From assembly GCA_023432005.1 (NCBI GenBank), contig JAEYVF010000108.1:1-25758 (forward strand): a DNA stretch of 25,758 nucleotides, written 5' to 3'. The notes beneath the pieces are model-generated. The model made no database searches. It had not been told where the DNA came from and saw only the letters and a list, made by a program, of their open reading frames with translations. The position numbers were made by a program, and so were the translations under genes. Positions 16,217 to 23,130 of the stretch are shown one piece after another (the stretch's first letter is position 1; every line of letters starts with the position of its first letter). This DNA is from Actinomycetes bacterium (lineage in GTDB: Bacteria > Actinomycetota > Actinomycetes > Actinomycetales > Microbacteriaceae).

Positions 16217-17432
16217 GTCGTCCGGGCGCGGGGCGGACGCCCCGCGCCGGGACCCCGTGCTGAGCGCGCGCTTCGTGCTCGCGGTCGCCGTCAACTTCTG
16301 CATCGCCGCGATCTTCTACCTGCTCGTCACCACGATGGCGCTGTACGCGATCGAGGTGTTCCGCACCGACGAGCTCGTGGCGGGGATCGTCGCGGGGGCT
16401 TTCGTCGTCGGCTCGATCGTCGCGCGACTCGTCGGTGGGAAGTTCCTCGACGTCATCGGCAGGCGGCGCACGCTCCTCGCGTGCCTCGCCGCGTGCGTGC
16501 TGCTCGCGCTCGCGCAGATCGTCGCCGCGGAGCTGTGGGCGGTGGTGGTCCTCCAGGGGCTCATGGGGATCGCCTTCGGCGCCGCGAGCAACGCCGTGAG
16601 CGCGGGCGCCTTCTCGCTCATCCCCGCATCCCGTCGGGCCGAGGGCGTCGGCTACTACGGCATCTCGACGACCCTCGGAGCCGCCGCCGGTCCGCTGCTC
16701 GGGACGCTTCTCATCGCGGGGCTCGGCTACCAGGCGCTCTTCCTCGCGACCGCCGTCTGGGCCGTCATCGGACTCGCCGGCGCCCTCGTGCTGCGACTCC
16801 CCGAGCGCGAGCTCGACGCCGCCGACCGCACGGCTCTGCGCAGCTGGGGGCTGTGGACCTTCATCGACCGCCGCTCGTTCCCCGTGGCGTCGCTCATGAT
16901 CCCGACGGGCATCGCGTTCTCGGGCGTCCTGAGCTTCGTCAACCCGTACTCGGTGAGCGCGACGGGCGCCGCGATCGGCGGGAGCTACTTCGCCCTCTAC
17001 GCCGTCGTCGTCTTCGCCGCCCGCCTCTTCGTCGGGCGCATCCAGGACCGCTTCGGCGACAACGCCGTCGTCTACCCGCTCTTCGCGTGCCTCGCGGCGG
17101 GCACGGGCATCCTCGCCTTCGGGGTCGACGGATGGATCCCCTACGTCTCGGCCGTGCTCGTCGCGTTCGGCTTCGGGGCCATGATGCCGACCGCGCAGTC
17201 ACTCGCGGTCGGGCTCGCCGGGCCGCATCGGGTCGCGCTCGCGACGTCGACCTTCTTCCTCGCGGCCGACATCGGGATCGGCGTCGGGCCCGTGGTCGAC
17301 GGCGCGATCGCCGGGGCGGTCGGCTACCCGGCGCTGTACGCCGTGCTGGCCGGGGTCGCCGTGCTGGGGGCGGTCGGCTACACCCTCGTGCACGGACGCG
17401 CGTCGGCGCGGCAGCGCGTCACGAGCGGCTGA
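16209..17432 (+). CDS. MFS transporter
   Basis: A 407-residue integral membrane protein of the major facilitator superfamily with about 12 hydrophobic segments. The motif-A loop GGKFLDVIGRRR (about 75-86) lies between helices 2 and 3, and a degenerate repeat GRIQDRFG follows in the second half. GTG 16209 overlaps the end of the dioxygenase gene by 8 bp, so it is translationally coupled to the catabolic operon. A second uptake route for the aromatic acid, or export of a toxic intermediate, is plausible. The sequence alone does not decide the direction. It is the last gene of the block; pheA follows 22 bp later with its own promoter signal. Confidence 0.85.
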   Translation: MAESSGRGADAPRRDPVLSARFVLAVAVNFCIAAIFYLLVTTMALYAIEVFRTDELVAGIVAGAFVVGSIVARLVGGKFLDVIGRRRTLLACLAACVLLALAQIVAAELWAVVVLQGLMGIAFGAASNAVSAGAFSLIPASRRAEGVGYYGISTTLGAAAGPLLGTLLIAGLGYQALFLATAVWAVIGLAGALVLRLPERELDAADRTALRSWGLWTFIDRRSFPVASLMIPTGIAFSGVLSFVNPYSVSATGAAIGGSYFALYAVVVFAARLFVGRIQDRFGDNAVVYPLFACLAAGTGILAFGVDGWIPYVSAVLVAFGFGAMMPTAQSLAVGLAGPHRVALATSTFFLAADIGIGVGPVVDGAIAGAVGYPALYAVLAGVAVLGAVGYTLVHGRASARQRVTSG

Positions 17433-17441
17433 GCGCGCCGA

Positions 17442-17447
17442 TAGGCT
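17442..17447 (+). promoter_or_regulatory. Candidate -10 box for leaderless pheA
   Basis: TAGGCT ends 7 nt before the pheA ATG at 17455, the spacing of actinobacterial leaderless promoters. It lies in the 22-bp gap after the MFS gene, so pheA need not depend on the catabolic operon. Confidence 0.5.
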
Positions 17448-17454
17448 CGCAGGC

Positions 17455-18402
17455 ATGAGCGAGCCGACGACCCCCGCGCGGTACAGCTACCTCGGCCCCG
17501 CGGGCACCTTCACGTGGGCGGCGCTCACGCAGGTGCCGGAGGCCGCGGGCCAGGAGTGGCGTCCGGTCAACAACGTCGGCGAGGCGCTCGACGACGTCGT
17601 GAGCGGCCGCAGCGTCGCCGCCATGATCGCGATCGAGAACTCGGTCGAGGGCGGCGTCTCCGCCACCCAGGACGCGCTCGCCAACATCCCCGGGCTGCGG
17701 ATCATCGGCGAGTACCTCGTGCCCGTGAACTTCCAGCTCGTGGGCCGCCCGGGCACGCGCCTCGAGGACGTCGAGGTGATCTACGCGCACCCGGTCGCCT
17801 ACGCGCAGTGCCATCTGTGGCTCGATGCGACCCTGCCGAGCCACGGCCACATCCCCGCGACCTCGAACGTCGCGGCGCCGATGGCGCTGCTCGAGAGCGA
17901 GGCGGCGGACGCCGCGATCGCCCCGCCCGGCATCACCGGCCACCTGCCGCTCGAGGTGCTCGCCGAGGACATCGCCGACAACCCGGAGGCGGTCACGCGC
18001 TTCGTGCTCGTGTCGCGCTCGCTCGCGATCCCCGCGCGCACGGGCGCCGACAAGACGAGCGTGATCGTCGAGCTGCCGAGCGACGAGCCCGGTGGCCTCG
18101 TCGAGATGCTCGAGCAGTTCTCGACGCGCGGCGTCAACCTGAGCCTGCTCGAGTCGCGACCCATCGGCGACTCGCTCGGCCGCTACCGCTTCATCGTCGA
18201 CCTCGACGGGCACGTGCTCGACGAGCGCGTCGCGGATGCCCTGCTCGGCCTCAAGCGGTTCAGCCCGAACGTGCAGTTCCTCGGCTCGTACCCGCGTGCC
18301 GACAAGGTGCGCGTCGTGCACGACGACCGCTACGCGGACCAGGTGTTCATCGACGCGCGCGACTGGCTGCGCGACATCCTCTCGGGCGCGCCGGTCGACT
18401 GA
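17455..18402 (+). CDS. pheA: Prephenate dehydratase
   Basis: It converts prephenate to phenylpyruvate in phenylalanine synthesis. The 315 residues comprise the catalytic PDT domain (~10-190), with YLGPAGTFT (12-20), ENSVEGGVSAT (61-71) and the catalytic TRF motif (181-183), and an ACT regulatory domain (~202-280) with ESRP (233-236). The Phe-binding GALV motif appears as GGLV, as in many actinobacterial enzymes, so feedback inhibition by Phe is likely. No chorismate mutase domain is present, so this is the monofunctional form. It appears to be a core gene, unrelated to the aromatic degradation genes beside it. Confidence 0.95.
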   Translation: MSEPTTPARYSYLGPAGTFTWAALTQVPEAAGQEWRPVNNVGEALDDVVSGRSVAAMIAIENSVEGGVSATQDALANIPGLRIIGEYLVPVNFQLVGRPGTRLEDVEVIYAHPVAYAQCHLWLDATLPSHGHIPATSNVAAPMALLESEAADAAIAPPGITGHLPLEVLAEDIADNPEAVTRFVLVSRSLAIPARTGADKTSVIVELPSDEPGGLVEMLEQFSTRGVNLSLLESRPIGDSLGRYRFIVDLDGHVLDERVADALLGLKRFSPNVQFLGSYPRADKVRVVHDDRYADQVFIDARDWLRDILSGAPVD

Positions 18403-18410
18403 GGTCATCA

Positions 18411-18532
18411 CGGGCTGGTTTCGACACGCCCCTTCGGGGCTGCTCAACCAGCGGTGATGCGCGGGGGTGCGGTGGTGCGCGGTTGCTCGCTGGTTGAGTA
18501 GCGGCCGGAGGCCGCGTGTCGAAGCCAGCCCG
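18411..18532. repeat. Nested palindromic (cloverleaf-like) repeat between convergent genes
   Basis: Outer arms 18411-18428 and 18515-18532 are inverted and match at 17 of 18 positions. Inner arms 18440-18452 and 18489-18501 match at 12 of 13. Between outer and inner arms each side carries its own perfect hairpin: GCCCC-TTC-GGGGC (18428-18440) and GCGGCC-GGA-GGCCGC (about 18501-18515). The middle (18453-18488) is unpaired and G-rich. It fills the gap between the pheA stop and the lipid-kinase stop and could end transcription from both sides. No open frame or transposase is inside. The arms (GTTTCGACACG, CTCAACCAGC) resemble a dispersed repeat I recall from Microbacteriaceae genomes. Confidence 0.8.
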
Positions 18533-18535
18533 CGG

Positions 18536-19528
18536 TCACTCGCGCGGGAGGCGCACGAGAAGGGCCGCGGGGTCCACGCGCGCGCGGAAGGCCGTGATGA
18601 CACCGCACTCGTCGCCGTCGAGCTCGAACTCCTCCGGTCGGTCGAGGCGCCCCTCGATGCGCCGGCCGCGCAGGTAGCGCAGCGCGCGCACGGGCTTCTG
18701 CCGCAGATCGAGCAGCTTGCGCCCGATCGTGCTGCGGCGCAGCACCCCGTTCTCCCACACGATGCCGACCCACACGCGCGCCCAGCCGGTGAACCCCTCG
18801 GGGCGCAGCGTCACGATGTCGAGCAGGCCGTCGTCGATCTCCGCCTCGGGCAGCAGGAGGATGTTGCCGGGCAGCGCGCCGCAGTTGCCGATGAGGATCG
18901 TGTGCACGCGGGTGAAGCGCTCCTCGCCGCCGTCGAGCCGGTACCGCAGCCGCAGCACGTGCTTGTCGACGAGGGAGCGCCCGATCGCGTCGACGTACGC
19001 GAGCCATCCGACGCGCTTCTTGAGCTCGGGGTTGGTGTTGGCGATCATCTTCGCGTCGAGTCCGAGGCCGGCCATGACGACGAACGAGTGGGTCTCGGTG
19101 CTCGCGTCGGGGCGGTCCACCTCCACGACCCCGACGTCGATCGCGGAGTCGACGCCCGTGAACGCGATCTCCACGAGCGCATCGACGTGCGAGGCGTTGA
19201 CGTCGAGGCCGAGGTTGCGTGCGAGCAGGTTGCCCGTGCCCGAGGGCAGCAGCGCGAGCGGGACGCCCGAGTTCTGCAGCCCCTGCGCGACGGCGCGCAC
19301 GGTGCCGTCGCCCCCCGCGGCCATGACGACGGAGGCGCCCTCCGCGAGCGCGCGCCGCGCCTGGCCGATGCCCGGATCCGCCTCGGTCGTCTCGATCCAG
19401 AGGCTCTTCGCCCAGCCGGCGGCGCTCTCGGCCGCGGCCACGACGTCCCGCAGGTTGTCGACGTCGACCTTGATCGGGTTGTAGATGACGGCGGCCCGAC
19501 GAGGCTTCGCGGCGTCCGGGGGCGTCAT
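18536..19528 (-). CDS. Diacylglycerol kinase / lipid kinase family protein
   Basis: A 330-residue member of the DAGK catalytic family, which phosphorylates diacylglycerol or a related lipid at the inner membrane face using ATP. Visible features are the first strand AAVIYNPIKVD, the nucleotide-binding GGDGT (72-76), PSGTGN (95-100) with LARNLGL, an internal DIGVVEV strand, and the C-terminal ELDGDE. The start is uncertain. ATG 19528 lies 6 nt after TACCGT (leaderless pattern) and gives a compact N-terminus. ATG 19546, six codons upstream, is preceded by AGGGGG and is an equal alternative. The gene converges on pheA and diverges from serS. Confidence 0.88.
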   Translation of the reverse strand: MTPPDAAKPRRAAVIYNPIKVDVDNLRDVVAAAESAAGWAKSLWIETTEADPGIGQARRALAEGASVVMAAGGDGTVRAVAQGLQNSGVPLALLPSGTGNLLARNLGLDVNASHVDALVEIAFTGVDSAIDVGVVEVDRPDASTETHSFVVMAGLGLDAKMIANTNPELKKRVGWLAYVDAIGRSLVDKHVLRLRYRLDGGEERFTRVHTILIGNCGALPGNILLLPEAEIDDGLLDIVTLRPEGFTGWARVWVGIVWENGVLRRSTIGRKLLDLRQKPVRALRYLRGRRIEGRLDRPEEFELDGDECGVITAFRARVDPAALLVRLPRE

Positions 19529-19534
19529 GCTCTC

Positions 19535-19540
19535 ACGGTA
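19535..19540 (-). promoter_or_regulatory. Candidate -10 box for the lipid kinase gene
   Basis: On the minus strand TACCGT ends 6 nt before ATG 19528. If used, the upstream ATG 19546 would not be in the transcript. Confidence 0.35.
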
Positions 19541-19569
19541 GGCCATGGGGACCCCCTTCGACAGGCTCC

Positions 19570-19575
19570 TAGACT
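19570..19575 (+). promoter_or_regulatory. Candidate -10 box for leaderless serS
   Basis: TAGACT ends 6 nt before the GTG at 19582, and no ribosome-binding site precedes that start. No convincing -35 box is visible in the short gap shared with the lipid kinase gene. Confidence 0.5.
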
Positions 19576-19581
19576 TGAGGC

Positions 19582-20844
19582 GTGATCGACCCCGTGCTGC
19601 TGCGTGAGAACCCGGATGTCGTGCGCGCCTCGCAGGAGCGCCGCGGCGCGCCCGTGGCGCTCGTGGACGAGGCGATCGAGGCCGACGCGGCGCGCCGGCA
19701 GGCGATCGCGGGCTTCGAGACCCTCCGCGCCGAGCAGAACGCCTTCGGCAAGCAGGTCGCGCAGGCACCGAAGGACGAGAAGGCGGCCCTCGTCGCCCAG
19801 GCGCAGGAGCTCGCGGCGCGCGTCAAGACCGCGCAGGCGGTCGCATCGGATGCCGAGGCCCGCTTCGCCGAGGTCGCGGGAGCCATCCCGAACCTCGTGA
19901 TCGACGGCGTGCCCGCCGGCGGCGAGGACGACTTCGTGACCCTGCGCGAGGTCGGCGGCAAGCCCGAGTTCGACTTCGAGCCGCGCGACCACCTCGCTCT
20001 CGGAGAGCTGCTCGACGCGATCGACATGGAGCGCGGCGCGAAGGTGTCGGGCGCGCGCTTCTACTTCCTCAAGGGCGTCGGCGCGCGCCTCGAGCTCGCC
20101 CTCATGCAGCTCGGGCTCCAGCGAGCGATCGAGTCGGGCTTCGTGCCCCTCATCACCCCGACGCTCGTGCGCCCCGACATCATGGCGGGCACGGGCTTCC
20201 TCGGCGCCCACGCCGACGAGATCTACTACCTCCCCGACGACGACCTCTACCTCACGGGCACGAGCGAGGTCGCGCTCGCCGGCTACCACAAGGACGAGAT
20301 CCTCGACCTCTCGGGCGGCCCCAAGCGCTACGCCGGCTGGTCGACGTGCTACCGCCGGGAGGCGGGCAGCCACGGCAAGGACACCCGCGGCATCATCCGC
20401 GTGCACCAGTTCCAGAAGCTCGAGATGTTCAGCTACATCGACCCGGCAGACGCCGAAGCCGAGCACGAGCGCCTGCTCGCGATGCAGGAGGGCATGCTGA
20501 AGAGCCTCGGCCTCTCGTACCGTGTGATCGACACGGCGGCGGGCGACCTCGGCACGAGCGCCGCGCGCAAGTTCGACGTCGAGGCGTGGGTTCCGACGCA
20601 GGGCGCGTACCGCGAGCTCACCTCGACGAGCAACTGCACGACCTTCCAGGCGCGCCGCCTCGACATCCGTCAGCGCGGGGCGGACGGCAAGACCTCGCCC
20701 GTCGCGACCCTCAACGGGACGCTCGCCACCACGCGCTGGATCGTCGCGCTGCTCGAGACGCACCAGCGGGCGGACGGCTCGGTCGTCGTGCCCGAGGCGC
20801 TGCGCCCCTTCCTCGGCCTCGACGTGCTGGAGCCCGTGAAGTGA
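19582..20844 (+). CDS. serS: Serine--tRNA ligase
   Basis: It charges tRNA-Ser with serine. The 420-residue class II synthetase has an N-terminal long helical hairpin (~30-100, charged and Ala-rich) that grips the long variable arm of tRNA-Ser. Motif 2 is around 256-278 (YRREAGSHGKDTRGIIRVHQF) and motif 3 lies toward the end (LNGT with ATTRW). The segment RELTSTSNCTTFQARR is characteristic of SerRS. The GTG start gives MIDPVLLRENPD, the standard N-terminus. Two of its substrate tRNA genes lie 0.9 and 3.6 kb downstream. The HAD gene begins within its stop codon. Confidence 0.97.
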   Translation: MIDPVLLRENPDVVRASQERRGAPVALVDEAIEADAARRQAIAGFETLRAEQNAFGKQVAQAPKDEKAALVAQAQELAARVKTAQAVASDAEARFAEVAGAIPNLVIDGVPAGGEDDFVTLREVGGKPEFDFEPRDHLALGELLDAIDMERGAKVSGARFYFLKGVGARLELALMQLGLQRAIESGFVPLITPTLVRPDIMAGTGFLGAHADEIYYLPDDDLYLTGTSEVALAGYHKDEILDLSGGPKRYAGWSTCYRREAGSHGKDTRGIIRVHQFQKLEMFSYIDPADAEAEHERLLAMQEGMLKSLGLSYRVIDTAAGDLGTSAARKFDVEAWVPTQGAYRELTSTSNCTTFQARRLDIRQRGADGKTSPVATLNGTLATTRWIVALLETHQRADGSVVVPEALRPFLGLDVLEPVK

Positions 20845-21665
20845 CCCTCCCCCGCGAGGAGCGCTGGCTCATCGGCCTCGACATCGACGGCACCGTGCTC
20901 ACCGAGGACGGTCAGCTGCACCCGCGCGTCGCATCCGAGATCCGCCGCGTGCGCGACCTCGGTCACGAGATCATGCCGTCGACGGGCCGCTCGGTGTCGA
21001 TGACGCTGCCCGTGATCGACAGGCTCGGCATCGCGCCCTCGTACGCGGTGTGCGCGAACGGGGCGATCGTCATGCGGCGCGACAAGGAGGCGCCCGTCGG
21101 CTGGATGCGCGACCGCGTCGAGACCTTCGACCCGCGCGAGGTGCTCACGACCATCCACGGTCACCTCGAGGGGGCGAGCTACGCCGTCGAGGACGCCGAG
21201 GGCCTCTTCCGGTTCACCGGTCCCTTCCCCGAGGGCGCGCTCGCGGCGGGGCGGCTGCAGGTGGAGTTCGAGGAACTGCTCGACTCCCCGGCGACCCGCG
21301 TCGTCGTGCTCTCGCCGGGCCACGCGATCGAGGACTTCCTGCAGGTGGTCGAGCGGATGGGCCTCCACAAGGTGAGCTACAACGTGGGCTGGACGGCGTG
21401 GCTCGACATCGCGCCCGACGGCGTCAACAAGGGCACGGGCATGGAGTACGTGCGCGAGCGCCTCGGGATCGCGCGCGACCACGTCATGGTCATCGGCGAC
21501 GGGCGCAACGACATCGACATGTTCGAGTGGGCGGCAGCCGGCGGCGGCGCGGCCATCGCGATGGGGCAGGCGCCGGATGAGGTGCGGGCCGTCTCGACCG
21601 ACGTCACGGGCACAGACCTCGAGCAGGGCGTGGCCAGCGCCCTCGCACGCTATTTCCAGGGTTGA
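20841..21665 (+). CDS. HAD-superfamily hydrolase, Cof type
   Basis: A 274-residue phosphatase of the Cof/IIB subfamily, acting on small phosphorylated metabolites. The motifs are all present: nucleophile loop DIDGTV (Asp14, Asp16), motif II STGRS near 47-51, the catalytic Lys in NKGTGMEYV, and motif IV GDGRND (219-224). The large cap between motifs II and III fits type IIB. GTG 20841 overlaps the serS stop by 4 bp, so it is translated with serS. The substrate cannot be named from sequence. Confidence 0.9.
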   Translation: MTLPREERWLIGLDIDGTVLTEDGQLHPRVASEIRRVRDLGHEIMPSTGRSVSMTLPVIDRLGIAPSYAVCANGAIVMRRDKEAPVGWMRDRVETFDPREVLTTIHGHLEGASYAVEDAEGLFRFTGPFPEGALAAGRLQVEFEELLDSPATRVVVLSPGHAIEDFLQVVERMGLHKVSYNVGWTAWLDIAPDGVNKGTGMEYVRERLGIARDHVMVIGDGRNDIDMFEWAAAGGGAAIAMGQAPDEVRAVSTDVTGTDLEQGVASALARYFQG

Positions 21666-21680
21666 GGGTCTCTCCTCCTT

Positions 21681-21686
21681 TACACT
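21681..21686 (+). promoter_or_regulatory. Candidate -10 box of tRNA-Ser(UGA)
   Basis: TACACT lies 16 nt before the mature 5' end of the tRNA. A good -35 is not seen. Confidence 0.4.
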
Positions 21687-21702
21687 CGATTCGGTCACCC
21701 GA

Positions 21703-21787
21703 GGAGGGCTGTCCGAGCGGCCGATGGAGCCGGTCTTGAAAACCGGTGGGCAGTGATGTCTCGTGGGTTCGAATCCCACGCCCTCCG
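21703..21787 (+). tRNA. tRNA-Ser (anticodon UGA)
   Basis: 85 nt, a type II tRNA. The acceptor stem GGAGGGC (21703-21709) pairs with GCCCTCC (21780-21786), with G at the discriminator position. The anticodon stem CCGGT/ACCGG closes the loop CTTGAAA with anticodon TGA (21737-21739). A long variable arm follows, and the T-arm is GTGGG-TTCGAAT-CCCAC. CCA is not encoded. It reads UCA and probably other UCN codons. Confidence 0.96.
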
Positions 21788-21824
21788 CTCGCCACCGTCC
21801 ACCCCCACCCGAGATGAGGTCTCC

Positions 21825-23084
21825 GTGTCCGAGCAGGAGCTGAAGCGCGACCGCTCCGCCCGAGCGCGTGCGCCGCAGCCCAAGGGCATCGCGCGCCACG
21901 GCCGCCTCAAGCGGTCGCGCGCGTGGAAGACCGTTCTCGGGTTCATCGCCTCGACCGCGGCCGTGGCCGTCGTCGCGACCGTCGCCGTCGGCGGCATCGC
22001 GACGCTGCAGGTGTCGAACGAGCTCAAGGCCAACGCGGTCGACATCAACGAGGGCACCGAGGCGCCCATCCCCGAGATCGGGGCGTACGAGGGCGGCTTC
22101 AACATGCTCGTGGTCGGCAGCGACGCCTACTACGACCGCGACAGCGTGCTCAACGACGTCAACATCCTCATCCACGTCTCGGCCGACCAGACGAACGCCG
22201 TGGCCGTGAGCATCCCCCGTGACCTCGTCGTGCCGTATCCCGGCTGCGTCAACCCCAAGACGGGCAAGACCTGGGGTGTGGCCACGGGTCTGCCCATCAA
22301 CAACGCCCTCTACTACGGCGGCCTGCCGTGCGTCGTGAACGTCGTCGAGAACCTCACGGGACTCGAGATCCAGTACGCGGGCATGATCGGCTTCGAGGGC
22401 GTCGCCGCCATGGCGGATGCCGTCGGCGGCGTCGAGGTCTGCACGACGACGCCGATCAACGACAAGTACGTGAACCTCCACCTCGAGGCGGGCACCCACC
22501 ACCTCTACGGCTGGGAGGCGCTCGCGTTCCTGCGCTCGCGCCACGGCGTCGGCGACGGCTCCGACCTCACGCGCATCAGCTCGCAGCAGGTGTTCCTCTC
22601 GTCGCTCCTGCGCAAGCTCAAGTCGAGCGAGACGCTCACCAACGTGGGCACGCTCATGTCCCTCGCGAAGACCGCCGCGGCGAACATGATCCTCTCCGAG
22701 GAGCTCACGCAGCCGGCGACGATCGTGGCGATGGCGAAGGCGCTCAACAAGATCCCGATGGATCGCATCACCTTCGTTCAGTACCCGGGCATCACGGGTG
22801 GAACGGGCATCTACGAGGGCCACGTGCAGCCGAAGAAGGGCGTCGCCGACGCGCTCTTCGCCGCGATCAAGGCCGACCAGGCGATCGGGCTCGACAAGGC
22901 GGGCGACAACCGCGGCTCCACGATCGACCCCAACGCGCCCGTCGAGGTCCCCGTGACCCCCGTCGACCCCGACCCGAGTGGCACGCCCGACCCCGCCCAG
23001 GAGCTTCCTGAGAAGGTCACGATCTCGGGGGTCAACGGGCAGACGGCCGCAGACCAGACCTGTAGCGTCGGATATCGCGGCTGA
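21825..23084 (+). CDS. LCP (LytR-CpsA-Psr) family protein, first paralogue
   Basis: A 419-residue type II membrane protein. Residues 1-35 are a basic cytoplasmic tail, ~36-62 a single membrane helix, and ~92-270 the LCP domain. LCP enzymes transfer undecaprenyl-linked glycopolymers to peptidoglycan at the outer membrane face. Seen are GFNMLVVGSDAYYDR, SIPRDLVVPYP, INNALYYGG, GFEGVAAMADAVGGVEV and FLRSRHGVGDGSDLTRISSQQ. Where many LCP domains have R-S-D-T, this protein has LNDVN, so one usual Arg is missing. Four Cys are shared with the second paralogue. A Pro/Asp-rich linker leads to a tail ending near GQTAADQTCS. GTG 21825 has GATGAGG upstream and starts 37 bp after the tRNA. Confidence 0.88.
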   Translation: MSEQELKRDRSARARAPQPKGIARHGRLKRSRAWKTVLGFIASTAAVAVVATVAVGGIATLQVSNELKANAVDINEGTEAPIPEIGAYEGGFNMLVVGSDAYYDRDSVLNDVNILIHVSADQTNAVAVSIPRDLVVPYPGCVNPKTGKTWGVATGLPINNALYYGGLPCVVNVVENLTGLEIQYAGMIGFEGVAAMADAVGGVEVCTTTPINDKYVNLHLEAGTHHLYGWEALAFLRSRHGVGDGSDLTRISSQQVFLSSLLRKLKSSETLTNVGTLMSLAKTAAANMILSEELTQPATIVAMAKALNKIPMDRITFVQYPGITGGTGIYEGHVQPKKGVADALFAAIKADQAIGLDKAGDNRGSTIDPNAPVEVPVTPVDPDPSGTPDPAQELPEKVTISGVNGQTAADQTCSVGYRG

Positions 23085-23099
23085 CGCCTGACGCCGCGA

Positions 23100-23113
23100 C
23101 GGGCGCTCGCCCG
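23100..23113 (+). other. Short hairpin between the two LCP genes
   Basis: CGGGCG-CT-CGCCCG, effectively a five-base stem with a four-base loop, in the 46-bp gap between the paralogues. There is no T-run; a weak pause or mRNA-processing site at most. Confidence 0.35.
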
Positions 23114-23130
23114 GTCGAGAGGAGCGGTCG

